A DNA stretch of 64,000 bases from Okeanomitos corallinicola TIOX110 (lineage in GTDB: Bacteria > Cyanobacteriota > Cyanobacteriia > Cyanobacteriales > Nostocaceae): positions 2,831,318 to 2,895,317 of the forward strand of contig NZ_CP150886.1 of the NCBI RefSeq assembly GCF_038050375.1. Reading direction: 5' to 3'. The notes beneath the pieces are model-generated. The model ran no database searches. It had not been told where the DNA came from and saw only the letters and a program-made list of their open reading frames with translations. Position numbers and translations under genes: made by a program. Shown here piece by piece: positions 26,489 through 35,216 of this stretch. How positions within the stretch are numbered: the stretch's first letter is position 1; every line of letters starts with the position of its first letter.

Positions 26489-27153
26489 TGGTGCGTTGTC
26501 CTCTACTCTGTTATATAAAACTTACTCAAATTTACACTTCGACAATCTCAATGACCACTTTGAGCTATCCCTGCGGGAAGCTACGGGATACGGTTACTTC
26601 CTGCTTAACCCTGGAAGTGTCGGCACTACCCAGTCCACAAGTTTACTGTCTAGCTGACAGCTGTTAATAGATTTATCGCTGGGCTTACTTATCTGAGTGC
26701 GGATTTTTAAGGGTGGCATACACATCAATCAATGGACATTTTTTGAGCTACTATAAGCATTTAATTTATATAGCCGTTGTCACGACGGTGCTACCCTGAT
26801 GGGGTTTCTCCGACCCTTCTTCAATTTTGTAATACCTTAGACTTAGAAGCACACTGGTTGGTTTTCAAGAATTCTTCCTTTCTTGAGAAGCTGACAGCTT
26901 TTGCCAAACATGAAGTCAGTATGAGTTTTACTTTTCTATGGTAAGGTAAATCTTGCAGATAGTAAAGAGTGGTGAATAAATCCCTCTATTATAGGCTAAG
27001 AATTGCGGGTGGATAAGTTTTGTTTTTTACTTCCTTAAAAGCTCTATATTCATAGTGACGTTAAAAACCCCTCTTCTGTTGCTGGAAAGTGACCGGATAA
27101 CCGAACTCGTTAAGCGACCTGAATGGAGGGATGTTACGAAATTGTTATTAGTT
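26489..27153. promoter_or_regulatory. upstream region of the sigma-factor gene
   Basis: This gene-free stretch should include the sigma-factor promoter and leader. Near 26565-26590 is a CCCTGCGGGAAGCTACGGGA segment resembling small dispersed repeats of Nostocales, and near 26771-26790 is an ATAGCCGTTGTCACGACGG segment of unknown nature. A short reading frame at 27027-27221 crosses into the repeat and is not considered coding. Confidence 0.45.
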
Positions 27154-27390
27154 AGGGTTTGCTGATAAAGTCTTGTCGTGGAGACAGGTGACAGGTGACA
27201 GGTGACAGGTGACAGTTTCAAGAGTTGGATGGGAACTATTTTTCCTTGAAGCAGGAATTAAATGCAAGGTTTTTCAGTTCTCACCTCATCAAAGCTTGCA
27301 TTTTTTGAAAGTCAAAATCGCTAAAATCGTTTACCTGTAATGTTTTGAGATTTATATGCCTGACGGCACGCTCCGCGAACAGCAAGCCCT
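27154..27390 (-). mobile_element. MITE copy B (237 bp), inverted relative to copy A and carrying an inserted small repeat
   Basis: This is the reverse complement of copy A over nearly its whole length, with ends AGGGTTTGCTGA and CAGCAAGCCCT. It is flanked by the direct repeat AGTT (27150-27153 and 27391-27394). It differs from copy A by one extra GGTGACA heptamer (four against three) and by a 23-24 base insertion at 27356-27379. Confidence 0.8.
27356..27379. repeat. small dispersed repeat inserted in MITE copy B
   Basis: The insertion (TGCCTGACGGCACGCTCCGC at its core) is absent at the equivalent point of copy A, where the sequence runs straight from GATTTAT to CAGCAAG. Its size and GC-rich sequence match the 21-27 nt small dispersed repeats known from Nostoc/Anabaena genomes. 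Confidence 0.7.
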
Positions 27391-27429
27391 AGTTATGAGT
27401 CATTGGTTGTTACCATAATGACTATAAAA

Positions 27430-29163
27430 CTAAAAACCTAAGTCGGCTTTGGCTAATTCTGCGGCCGCAAAGACTTCCGCATCTGATTTTTCTTCCCAAA
27501 CTTGATCGCCAATTTCTGCATAAAATACAGAGTCATAAGGACGTGTACGCACAACTACAGGCATTGGTACAGCATGACCTAAAATTAAAGCTTGCTGCTT
27601 AGAGTCTAATTTGGCTAAAACTGAGCGTAGCCCCCCCGCGCCAGAGACACCTGTAAATATGGCATCAATGTCTTTTTCATCGTTAAGCAAGGCTGTAATG
27701 CGAGTTCCGATCTGGGACATGACTTCATTATCTATGCCCGATGGCCGCTGATCAACTACCAAAAGTGTTACGAAATACTTCCGCAGTTCTCTGGCGATTG
27801 TCCCAAAGATTGTACTTTGTACCACCGCCGGATCTAAAAAGCGATGTGCTTCTTCTATTGTAATCATTAATGGCGTTGGCCGATCAAGAGGATTTTTACT
27901 TTGCAGAAATTTATCTGCTTTTCTGACATAATGCTCATGGATACGTCTAGTGATCATGTTTGTCACCAGCATATAAGAGAGCATATTAGATTGAGATCCA
28001 AATTCTATAACTACATTTTTCCCTGCTTCTAGGGATTGTACGATTTTTTTAATATAATTTTGGGGGCAAACAGCCCGCATATACTTTAAACTATCTAAAC
28101 GTAATAACTTACGTTGTAAAGAATTAATAGATCCTGGGTGTCCTGGTTTTTCATCACAAAATATTTTAATATCCTCACCAGTCATATTAAATAGTTGCGG
28201 AATCCAAGTTTTACCAAATTCATTACATAAAATACTAGCATTGTCTAAAGCTGCTTCTGAAAAACCAAACTCTCTAGCACATAGCTTAATATCTTCAACT
28301 TCTATCTGTTCATAACTAAGATATAACTCCTGTGCATCCCTAACACCTCTACGTTTTGTTGCTTCTGGGTCAAGAGTATATACTTCTACTTTGTTGGGAA
28401 ATAATTGTTTTAACCCTTTAACGGTGTTAACATTTTTACCTTCTGCTACTGCTTCCCAACCATATTCTGAGTGCATATCAAAAATGAGGTTAACAGCAGC
28501 GTTTTTCTTGATCACACCAGCTAAAAGTAAACGGGTGAGGAAAGATTTACCAGTTCCAGATTTACCAAATACGCCATTACTTCTTTCGACAAAACGGTTT
28601 AAATCAATACATACAGGTACGTCCATATCTAAGGGTTTGCCGATAGAAAAGTTTTTCCGGTGGGGGTCATCTTCCCAACCAAATACTTTGCGAAAATCAT
28701 CTTCTTTTGCTTCGTAAACTTGACTAAAGTGACTGGGGATAGTTTTGACTGGTAGTAATTCTATGGTGGTGCTGGTTTGGGGTTGGAAGGATGCTAAACC
28801 TGTAGTAGATGGGACAAAGGGATTTAATGATTTACCGTTAGTAGTATAAGATTCTTCAGTTTCGGGGGTAAACATTAACATGGGTGCAAGGTTGATCATG
28901 CCATAAGTACCGCTACCGGCGAGAACTTCCCGCAAAAAAGTATCTTCCCAACCGGGGGGGTTAGCGACAATTCGTGCATTTGCAGCACCTAAAGCGACAT
29001 CGGTAAGCATACAGAAAAAACGCGATCGCATACCTTGGACTACTAAAAATTTCCCGACTCGCATATCTTCGACGGAGATATCCGGGTGTAATCTGACTTC
29101 TAAACCGCCGGTTAAAGAACCTTCGATGACTGAACCTAATGGTTGTCCTGGATTCATTTTCAA
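27430..29163 (-). CDS. HerA-like (FtsK/HerA superfamily, DUF87) ATPase
   Basis: The 577-residue protein starts with a HAS-barrel-like domain (GQPLGSVIEGSLTGGLEVRL) and continues as a HerA/VirB4-type ATPase. Walker A is FGKSGTGKSFLTRLLL, a DMHSEYG motif follows, Walker B is MITIEEAHRFLD, and the arginine finger region has QRPSGIDNEVMSQIGTRI. HerA proteins form hexameric DNA translocases that process ends with the nuclease NurA, but no NurA or SIR2 gene is adjacent. ATG 29157 is an alternative start. An STRR tract lies directly upstream. Confidence 0.88.
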   Translation of the reverse strand: MKMNPGQPLGSVIEGSLTGGLEVRLHPDISVEDMRVGKFLVVQGMRSRFFCMLTDVALGAANARIVANPPGWEDTFLREVLAGSGTYGMINLAPMLMFTPETEESYTTNGKSLNPFVPSTTGLASFQPQTSTTIELLPVKTIPSHFSQVYEAKEDDFRKVFGWEDDPHRKNFSIGKPLDMDVPVCIDLNRFVERSNGVFGKSGTGKSFLTRLLLAGVIKKNAAVNLIFDMHSEYGWEAVAEGKNVNTVKGLKQLFPNKVEVYTLDPEATKRRGVRDAQELYLSYEQIEVEDIKLCAREFGFSEAALDNASILCNEFGKTWIPQLFNMTGEDIKIFCDEKPGHPGSINSLQRKLLRLDSLKYMRAVCPQNYIKKIVQSLEAGKNVVIEFGSQSNMLSYMLVTNMITRRIHEHYVRKADKFLQSKNPLDRPTPLMITIEEAHRFLDPAVVQSTIFGTIARELRKYFVTLLVVDQRPSGIDNEVMSQIGTRITALLNDEKDIDAIFTGVSGAGGLRSVLAKLDSKQQALILGHAVPMPVVVRTRPYDSVFYAEIGDQVWEEKSDAEVFAAAELAKADLGF

Positions 29164-29242
29164 TAGGGAATAGGTGGTTGGTGATTGGTGATTGGTGATT
29201 GGTAAACTTGTTACTTTTACTTCTCACCTATCACCTAATTAT
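29164..29242. repeat. STRR tract (GATTGGT heptamers)
   Basis: Tandem GATTGGT copies and CTCACCTATCACCTA fill the short spacer between the GST stop and the HerA-like start. Confidence 0.7.
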
Positions 29243-30037
29243 CTAATCAATTTGAATTGAAGTGGGTGCGCTGTCGTTAGCGGGGGTTTTACCTGTTAAG
29301 GGTTTTCTAAATTGTTCGTAGATGCGATCGCGCCAGGTGAAAAATGTTTCATAATCAGGATTATCGGCTAGGATTGGTAATCCTTTACCTTGGAGAGATT
29401 CTGGTAAATCTAAATAAGCACCTGTTGGAAACTTTAATAGTATAGATAATCCGGCTACAGTTAAATCAGCTATGGTTGGTTCATCTCCTAAGAGATAGGG
29501 ACTATCTGATAATAGTTCTGTGAGGATTTCTAAATCTTGTTTTAAACTAGCGATCGCAGAATTGATAACATCAGGAGTAAAACCAACCCCAATACCCAAA
29601 ACATTTAGAAAATCTTTGGGAACACCTTCTACGACACTTCTAAAAATATCTGGTGTGGAAACAGGTAATAGAGATTTGCGGAAATTTTGATCTTGACTAA
29701 TTGCTGCAAATAAAGCTTTTCTACCGAGAATACCAATGGTTTCATCAGCCCAATCTTCTAATAATAAAGCCTGAGCGCGTTTTTTGTGATCTGTTGGTAT
29801 TAAAGGACGATCAGGATATTCTGAGTCCAAATACTTAGCAATTGCTGAGGAATCTACAATATATTTGTGTCCATCTTTTAACACGGGTACTTGTCTTTGG
29901 CCAGTCAAACGGAATAATTCTACTTGTCCAATTCCTGGTGTCACCTCAATTTTGCGATACTCTAATCCTTTATAATCTAGACACAGACGGACTTTTTCTG
30001 AATATTGGGATAGTTCCCATTGATATAATTCCAACAT
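29243..30037 (-). CDS. glutathione S-transferase family protein
   Basis: The 264-residue protein has an N-terminal thioredoxin-fold domain (QWELSQYSEKVRLCLDYKGLEY, with cis-Pro in RQVPVLKDG and ESS-like VDSSAIAKYLD) and a helical C-terminal domain with the N-capping motif GDEPTIADLTVAGLSIL. It probably conjugates or reduces glutathione-linked substrates; the class cannot be stated. It is transcribed toward the HerA-like gene. Confidence 0.9.
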   Translation of the reverse strand: MLELYQWELSQYSEKVRLCLDYKGLEYRKIEVTPGIGQVELFRLTGQRQVPVLKDGHKYIVDSSAIAKYLDSEYPDRPLIPTDHKKRAQALLLEDWADETIGILGRKALFAAISQDQNFRKSLLPVSTPDIFRSVVEGVPKDFLNVLGIGVGFTPDVINSAIASLKQDLEILTELLSDSPYLLGDEPTIADLTVAGLSILLKFPTGAYLDLPESLQGKGLPILADNPDYETFFTWRDRIYEQFRKPLTGKTPANDSAPTSIQID

Positions 30038-30514
30038 TTTCTATAATCCTGTTATGTGACTGACTTATCTATTTTACAATTTTATATTTAATTTCCGTAA
30101 TTTTTCTAGTATTTGTGTTGATCTGTGATTTATTCTTTTAATATTTTCTGTTTTTCTGTTGTGTGGGAGAGTTGCTAATAATTGAACGCAGATGAACGCA
30201 GATAAACGCGGATAGGAAGGGATGATTTAGTGAATTTTGCGGTTTTCTCTAGTTTGACAAGTTTGAGATGATCTAAAATAATTCAGTTTTTAGAGATGAA
30301 TTCTACGAATACTGAGCAATTATTTTTTATTTTTGTTGGCTTTTTTAATCATGCAGATAAGCATTCAATTTTTAACAATTAACTGTTCGGTAAAATCTGA
30401 TTTCATGTTTTTTTATCTGCGTTAATCTGCGTGCATCTGCGTTTAATTATACTGGTTCATAAACAGCATTCAGTTATTAGTAATTAGCTAAAGACTGAAT
30501 GCTGGGAGAGTGTA
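30038..30514. repeat. gene-free spacer with a pair of inverted CGCAGAT-rich repeats
   Basis: Arm 1 (30180-30214) and arm 2 (30411-30448) are imperfect inverted copies of each other, each made of ACGCAGAT-type direct repeats, about 200 bases apart. The span might fold as a large hairpin or be a small non-autonomous element. No coding sequence is seen. Confidence 0.6.
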
Positions 30515-31993
30515 TTAACCTGCGTTGAGTTTCTTTTCTAATAACTCGTTGGTTAATTTGGGGTTAGCGCGTTTATTAGTCTGTTTTAATACCTGTCCAA
30601 CAAAGAAACCTTTGAGGTTTGTTTTACCACCACGGTATTGTTCTAATTGTTTGGGGTTTGCAGCGATAATTTCATCTATAATTGCGGCTAAAGTGGCTTC
30701 ATCGTTGATTAATTCTTGACCTGCAAAGGCTTTTTCTGGATCTACACCGTTCAGTAAATCTACTAATTTTTCTTTGGCTTGAGCATTACTGATTTTACCA
30801 GATTCAATGCGATTAATTACGTCTGCAAGGTTAGTGGGAGTCAGGGAAATCTCGGAAATAGTGAGTTTTTGTTTATTTAAGTAAGCAGCTATATCTTGGG
30901 TGATCCAGTTTGCAGCAGCTTTAGGATTTGCACCAGCGGCGATCGCATTTTCAAAGTATTCTGTAACTGAACGGTCTTCTGTCAAAACTCGCGTATCATA
31001 AGCAGAAAGTTCTAACTCACTTTCATAACGATGACGTTTTTGTGCGGGTAATTCTGGTAATTCGCTTTTCCAAGTTCCTAACTCGACATCAGTCACTTCG
31101 ATAGGTGCTAAATCGGGTTCTGGAAAGTAACGATAATCGCTAGAACCTTCCTTCACCCGCATACTGCTGGTACGTTGTGAACCTTCTTCCCAAAGACGGG
31201 TTTCTTGAATTATTTTTTCTCCAGCTTCAATGGCCGCGATTTGACGTTCAATTTCGTAGTCTATCGCTTTTTGAATGGCGCTGAAGGAGTTCATGTTTTT
31301 GATTTCTACCTTCGTCCCAAATTTCTCTTGTCCCACAGGACGGACGGAAATGTTCACGTCACAACGCAGAGATCCTTCTTGCATATTGCCATCACTGACA
31401 CCAAGATAGCGCACAATCCGACGCAATTCTTGGGCATATTCGGCTGCTTCTTGTCCGGTACGGAGGTCAGGTTCTGAGACAATTTCCACCAAGGGTACAC
31501 CAGCGCGGTTATAGTCTACCAGAGAATAGCTAGAACCGGAAAGGCGATCGCTACCTGCGTGTACAAGTTTTCCTGCGTCCTCTTCCATGTGTAAGCGGGT
31601 GATACCGATACGTTTACGGGAGGGGTTGCCGGCATCATCCACTAATTCAATCTCTAACCAACCATGTTCGGCTATGGGTAAGTCATATTGAGAAATTTGA
31701 TAGTTTTTGGGTAAATCAGGATAAAAATACTGTTTACGGTCAAATTTGCTATATCTGGCGATTTGACAATTTAACGCTAAACCTGCTTTGACTGCATATT
31801 CTAAAACTTTGGCATTAAGTACGGGTAAGACTCCTGGTAAACCCATACACACCGGGTCAATGTTGGTGTTGGGGTCAGCACCGAACGCGGTGGAACTGTT
31901 GGAGAAGATTTTGGTGTTGGTGCTGAGTTGACAGTGGGTTTCTAAACCGATAATTGCTTCGTATGCTGTTTTTACGGGTGTAGCTGTGGTCAT
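30515..31993 (-). CDS. gatB: aspartyl/glutamyl-tRNA(Asn/Gln) amidotransferase subunit B
   Basis: The 492-residue protein is full length for GatB, the subunit that binds and phosphorylates misacylated Glu-tRNA(Gln) or Asp-tRNA(Asn). The marks are the N-terminal YEAIIGLETHCQLST, the conserved FDRKQYFYPDLPKNYQISQY, LHMEEDAGKLVH, VDYNRAGVPLVEIVSEPD and DVNISVRP, and the C-terminal YqeY-like tail ending FVGQVLKQTNKRANPKL. Cyanobacteria lack GlnRS and depend on this complex. gatA and gatC are not in the window, as expected for a scattered complex. Confidence 0.97.
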   Translation of the reverse strand: MTTATPVKTAYEAIIGLETHCQLSTNTKIFSNSSTAFGADPNTNIDPVCMGLPGVLPVLNAKVLEYAVKAGLALNCQIARYSKFDRKQYFYPDLPKNYQISQYDLPIAEHGWLEIELVDDAGNPSRKRIGITRLHMEEDAGKLVHAGSDRLSGSSYSLVDYNRAGVPLVEIVSEPDLRTGQEAAEYAQELRRIVRYLGVSDGNMQEGSLRCDVNISVRPVGQEKFGTKVEIKNMNSFSAIQKAIDYEIERQIAAIEAGEKIIQETRLWEEGSQRTSSMRVKEGSSDYRYFPEPDLAPIEVTDVELGTWKSELPELPAQKRHRYESELELSAYDTRVLTEDRSVTEYFENAIAAGANPKAAANWITQDIAAYLNKQKLTISEISLTPTNLADVINRIESGKISNAQAKEKLVDLLNGVDPEKAFAGQELINDEATLAAIIDEIIAANPKQLEQYRGGKTNLKGFFVGQVLKQTNKRANPKLTNELLEKKLNAG

Positions 31994-32149
31994 ATTATCA
32001 TTTTGATGATTTTACTTTAGGGTACTATTTTAGCTGTTTTGCAGTCTTACTCACTCCATCCTCTTAAATCTCACTCATAAAAGAGAAACTTGAACTAAAA
32101 AACTTTGCGTCTTTGCGCGAAACTTATTTCATAATATAATTTAGCAAAT

Positions 32150-32617
32150 CTACATTCCATAAAAATCCTCATCTAAAATTTGCTCAACTGAAAAAGGACA
32201 TATTAAAGGATATTCATTTTCTGTGGGAATAGTAATTCCAAATTTAGCAAGTTTACCTTCTTTAATAGCTAGTTTACGTCCATCGGGATAAGCTTTTTCT
32301 AATGCTTCCGTTAAATAAATTTTCAGAGATGGTGTATCTGTGAGATTATCAATAACTCGTTGACGATGTTCGACAACGGAACTGTACCAACTTGCTTTCA
32401 TTGTGTCTGGTGCATTATGCTGAACTTTTAATTTGAGTAAGTGAGCTAACAAGATTTTGAGATTACTTTTGAGAGCATTTTTTTCTGATTTTCCCAATTC
32501 TATTAACTCCTCAATTAAATGCTCAATATCCAGGGATGAAAATTCATGATTTTGTAATTGTTTAATTGTGGAATCTATCCATAATTGCAAATCTTGATCA
32601 TATAGTTTGTTAGACAT
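32150..32617 (-). CDS. DUF29 family protein
   Basis: The 155-residue protein has the DUF29 pattern LYDQDLQLWIDSTIKQLQN, LDIEHLIEELIELGKSEK, LKILLAHLLKLKVQ and a C-terminal region around CPFSVEQILDEDF. The family is all-helical, expanded in cyanobacteria and of unknown function; it often lies near mobile or toxin-like genes. Here it follows the reduced NB-ARC gene on the same strand after 39 bases, so the two may be co-transcribed. Confidence 0.88.
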   Translation of the reverse strand: MSNKLYDQDLQLWIDSTIKQLQNHEFSSLDIEHLIEELIELGKSEKNALKSNLKILLAHLLKLKVQHNAPDTMKASWYSSVVEHRQRVIDNLTDTPSLKIYLTEALEKAYPDGRKLAIKEGKLAKFGITIPTENEYPLICPFSVEQILDEDFYGM

Positions 32618-32656
32618 AGTTTTTAACCAGTTGTTTAATAGGTTGTATTTAATATT

Positions 32657-33805
32657 TTAACTGATGTTTTTTAAAAATTCTCTGAATACAGGGGAGAGAT
32701 GAAATAATTTTTCATTATTTTCTGATTTGGTTAATAAATATCTTCTGGTTAGTGATTGTAGTCCATTAATTATATCTATTGATGACAGTGATAATGAATT
32801 TTTGATTTCATCTCTAGATAGAGGTTGATCATGTTGAGCGATTTTTGATAATATTTGTTTTTCTACATTAGTCAATTTATTCCAAGTTAAATCAAGTTGA
32901 GTTTTCATATCTTCTGTGAGAATTAGACAATTTTCTTGGATAAATTCTGAAGTTTCACCTTGAAAGATATCTTTTATTAAGGTGCTTATATACTGTAAAT
33001 ATCTAGGATTACTTTCATATAAGTTGATTAATTCTAACCAAACTTCTTGATTTTGCAATTCTTGATTTTTTAATATTTCTATTACTGCATCACCTAAACC
33101 TGATAATTCTAAACAATGACTGGGGTAAAGTTCGTCGTCTAAAGATATCATTTCTTGGCATTTTTCCTGACTAATGATAATTACACAGCTTTGATGTTCA
33201 ATTTCTGTGATCATTTTTAGGAAGGTTTGATAATTTTGATATTCTGGTTGATATTGTCCTGCGTATTGAGGATGAATAAAGATATTTTCTAAATCATCTA
33301 GAATAATTAAACATTTTTTATCTTTAAAAATATCAAATAATTGCTTTAATTTATCATCTATATTTTGTTTAGCTTTTTCTTCACAAACATTCAATAGATC
33401 ATCAATAAGTAAATTGAGGGATTTGGGAAATTTTAAACTTCTCCAGATAATGACTTCAAATTCATCTAAATGTAGATCAACAAATTTTTTAACTAGGGTA
33501 GTTTTACCAATTCCAGATAATCCTAAAACCGAGATTAAAGAAGTTTTTTGATTTGATATCCAATTAGATAAAAATTCTAAGTCTTTTTTTCGTCCATAAA
33601 AACCATGAATTTTAGGTGCTAAACTTAAATTATGGTAAGTAGGTTTAGATTGAGTATTTATATCAGTTTCTTGATATTGTTTATTAGGTTGATATGATAT
33701 TTTTGGATGATAAAAACTATTATTATTGCCATTTATATTATAAACATTTAAAGAATTTGGAGTTGTTTGCAAATTCAGGAGAACTTTTATCACAAAATTT
33801 ATCAC
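32657..33805 (-). CDS. NB-ARC-type STAND ATPase without effector or WD repeats
   Basis: The 382-residue protein has a P-loop GLSGIGKT (95-102), Walker B CLIILDDLEN (165-174), a GRKKDLEFL start to the NTPase fold and a winged-helix-like C terminus (KLTNVEKQILSKIAQHDQPLSRDEI, ending in FHLSPVFREFL). Cyanobacterial relatives usually carry an N-terminal helical or effector domain and often WD40 or TPR repeats. Here the first 65 residues are Asn-rich and featureless, and the protein stops just after the wHTH. It may be a reduced sensor, a remnant, or work with a separate effector. Confidence 0.78.
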   Translation of the reverse strand: MINFVIKVLLNLQTTPNSLNVYNINGNNNSFYHPKISYQPNKQYQETDINTQSKPTYHNLSLAPKIHGFYGRKKDLEFLSNWISNQKTSLISVLGLSGIGKTTLVKKFVDLHLDEFEVIIWRSLKFPKSLNLLIDDLLNVCEEKAKQNIDDKLKQLFDIFKDKKCLIILDDLENIFIHPQYAGQYQPEYQNYQTFLKMITEIEHQSCVIIISQEKCQEMISLDDELYPSHCLELSGLGDAVIEILKNQELQNQEVWLELINLYESNPRYLQYISTLIKDIFQGETSEFIQENCLILTEDMKTQLDLTWNKLTNVEKQILSKIAQHDQPLSRDEIKNSLSLSSIDIINGLQSLTRRYLLTKSENNEKLFHLSPVFREFLKNIS

Positions 33806-33818
33806 AAAACATAAAACA

Positions 33819-33851
33819 AAATCCCCGACTCCTTAGAAAAATCAGGGATTT
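33819..33851 (-). terminator. probable terminator after the PIN/TRAM gene
   Basis: On the minus strand an AAATCCC/GGGATTT stem closes a loop of about 19 bases and is followed by TTGTTTTATGTTTTG. It lies 30 bases after the PIN/TRAM stop and just before the NB-ARC gene. Confidence 0.5.
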
Positions 33852-33880
33852 ATTAACAACTATTTTTCCTACCATTTCCC

Positions 33881-34957
33881 TCACGCTAAAGCGGAAGCTT
33901 GGGGTTTAGCAAAAATCATTCTGCCGGCTGAAGTTTGTAAAGCACTGGTGACAATTACCCGCAACTCACCACCAACATAACCGCTTCCTTCCTCCACAAC
34001 TACCATTGTGCCATCATCTAGATAACCAACTCCTTGAGTTGGTTCTTTACCTTCTTTGAGAATTTTTAAATCTAAATTATCACCAGGTAAATAACTAGGA
34101 CGAACAGCATTTACTAAATCATTGACATTTAAAACCGGTACATTTTGGACACTGGCAACTTTAGATAAATTGTAATCATTAGTTAACAATGTTCCGTTAA
34201 TTTCTTGGGCAAACTTTACTAATTTTGCATCCACTGTTTGAACATCATCATAGTCAACAGGATTGATCAAAATTCTTTCTGGGTAGATTTCCCGAATACG
34301 GTTGAGAATATCTAAACCTCGTCTTCCTCTCACCCGTTTTTGATCTTTACTGGCATCAGCTACTTGTTGCAGTTCTTGTAAAATAAACTGCGGTACAAGA
34401 ATTAAACCTTCTAAAAATCCAGTTTCTAGTAGTAATTCAATTCTGCCATCTATAATGCAGCTAGTATCTAAAACCTTGGTATTTGCAGGTTTAAGAGTTC
34501 CTTCTGCAACTAGAGTTTCTACAGTATTAGGATTAATTAACCGTAATAAACCTCGTCCGTGGGTATCTGCCAAATTCATGCCAGTAACAGCGAGTATAAT
34601 GCTACCAACAACTGCTACTAGAGGTTTAATAAATCCAAAATCTGCGGGTATGGGTAGTAAAAATAGCGGGGCTAACATTAAATTAGCTAGTAATAGCCCG
34701 ATTACTAAGCCAATGGCACGAGTTAAAATGACTTCTAGAGGCATTTCTTTGACTTGTGCTTCTAAGCGTCTGTAGGTGGTTTGGAAACTTAAACCAATTG
34801 CACCACCAATCAGAGCCGCAAAAACAGCAACTACTAAGCGCAGTGCGTCTAAATTGGTGACACCGTTAAGAGTTCCGTGCGGTAGGAGATCGGTACTAAA
34901 GTAACCTATTCCCGATGCTGCCAAAATGAATGAAAGAATGATTATGAAATCAAGCAT
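33881..34957 (-). CDS. PIN/TRAM domain membrane protein (YacL-like)
   Basis: The 358-residue protein begins with four membrane helices (about 2-20, 40-60, 85-105 and 113-130). A PIN nuclease domain follows (KVLDTSCIIDGRIELLLETGF, about 160-280, with LLTNDYNLSKVA), then a C-terminal TRAM domain (EPTQGVGYLDDGTMVVVEEG, RMIFAK). The acidic PIN residues are present, so RNase activity is plausible. The same architecture is found in Bacillus YacL. Function in cyanobacteria is not established. Confidence 0.92.
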   Translation of the reverse strand: MLDFIIILSFILAASGIGYFSTDLLPHGTLNGVTNLDALRLVVAVFAALIGGAIGLSFQTTYRRLEAQVKEMPLEVILTRAIGLVIGLLLANLMLAPLFLLPIPADFGFIKPLVAVVGSIILAVTGMNLADTHGRGLLRLINPNTVETLVAEGTLKPANTKVLDTSCIIDGRIELLLETGFLEGLILVPQFILQELQQVADASKDQKRVRGRRGLDILNRIREIYPERILINPVDYDDVQTVDAKLVKFAQEINGTLLTNDYNLSKVASVQNVPVLNVNDLVNAVRPSYLPGDNLDLKILKEGKEPTQGVGYLDDGTMVVVEEGSGYVGGELRVIVTSALQTSAGRMIFAKPQASALA

Positions 34958-35216
34958 GATTGTGTTTTTTTCCTAAAACTGTGTTTACCCCGTCAAGTAA
35001 GGTATTTTTTATTTCAACGGTGACATTGATTTATAAATTATGTACTTACTCTCAGGGTTTCGGCAGTTAAGACAATATATGCAAACATTATAACCAAAGA
35101 GTTTTCCCTGCAAAAATATTCTTATTTTTGTAATTAAAAGATAAAAAGTTGTAAACAATTTACTAATTTTCATTACTTTTTATTTTCCAGTAATTTAATT
35201 TAATTCTTCATTCAGC

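Noticed and set aside
27027-27221. 64-codon frame into MITE copy B
   Set aside because: Its N-terminal part (LSPVTCHLSPVS) is translated heptamer repeat; no coding character.
25075-27390. CRISPR array from the GGTGACA / CTGTCAC repeats
   Set aside because: The repeats are contiguous 7-mers without spacers and belong to STRR-type repeats inside MITEs; no cas genes.
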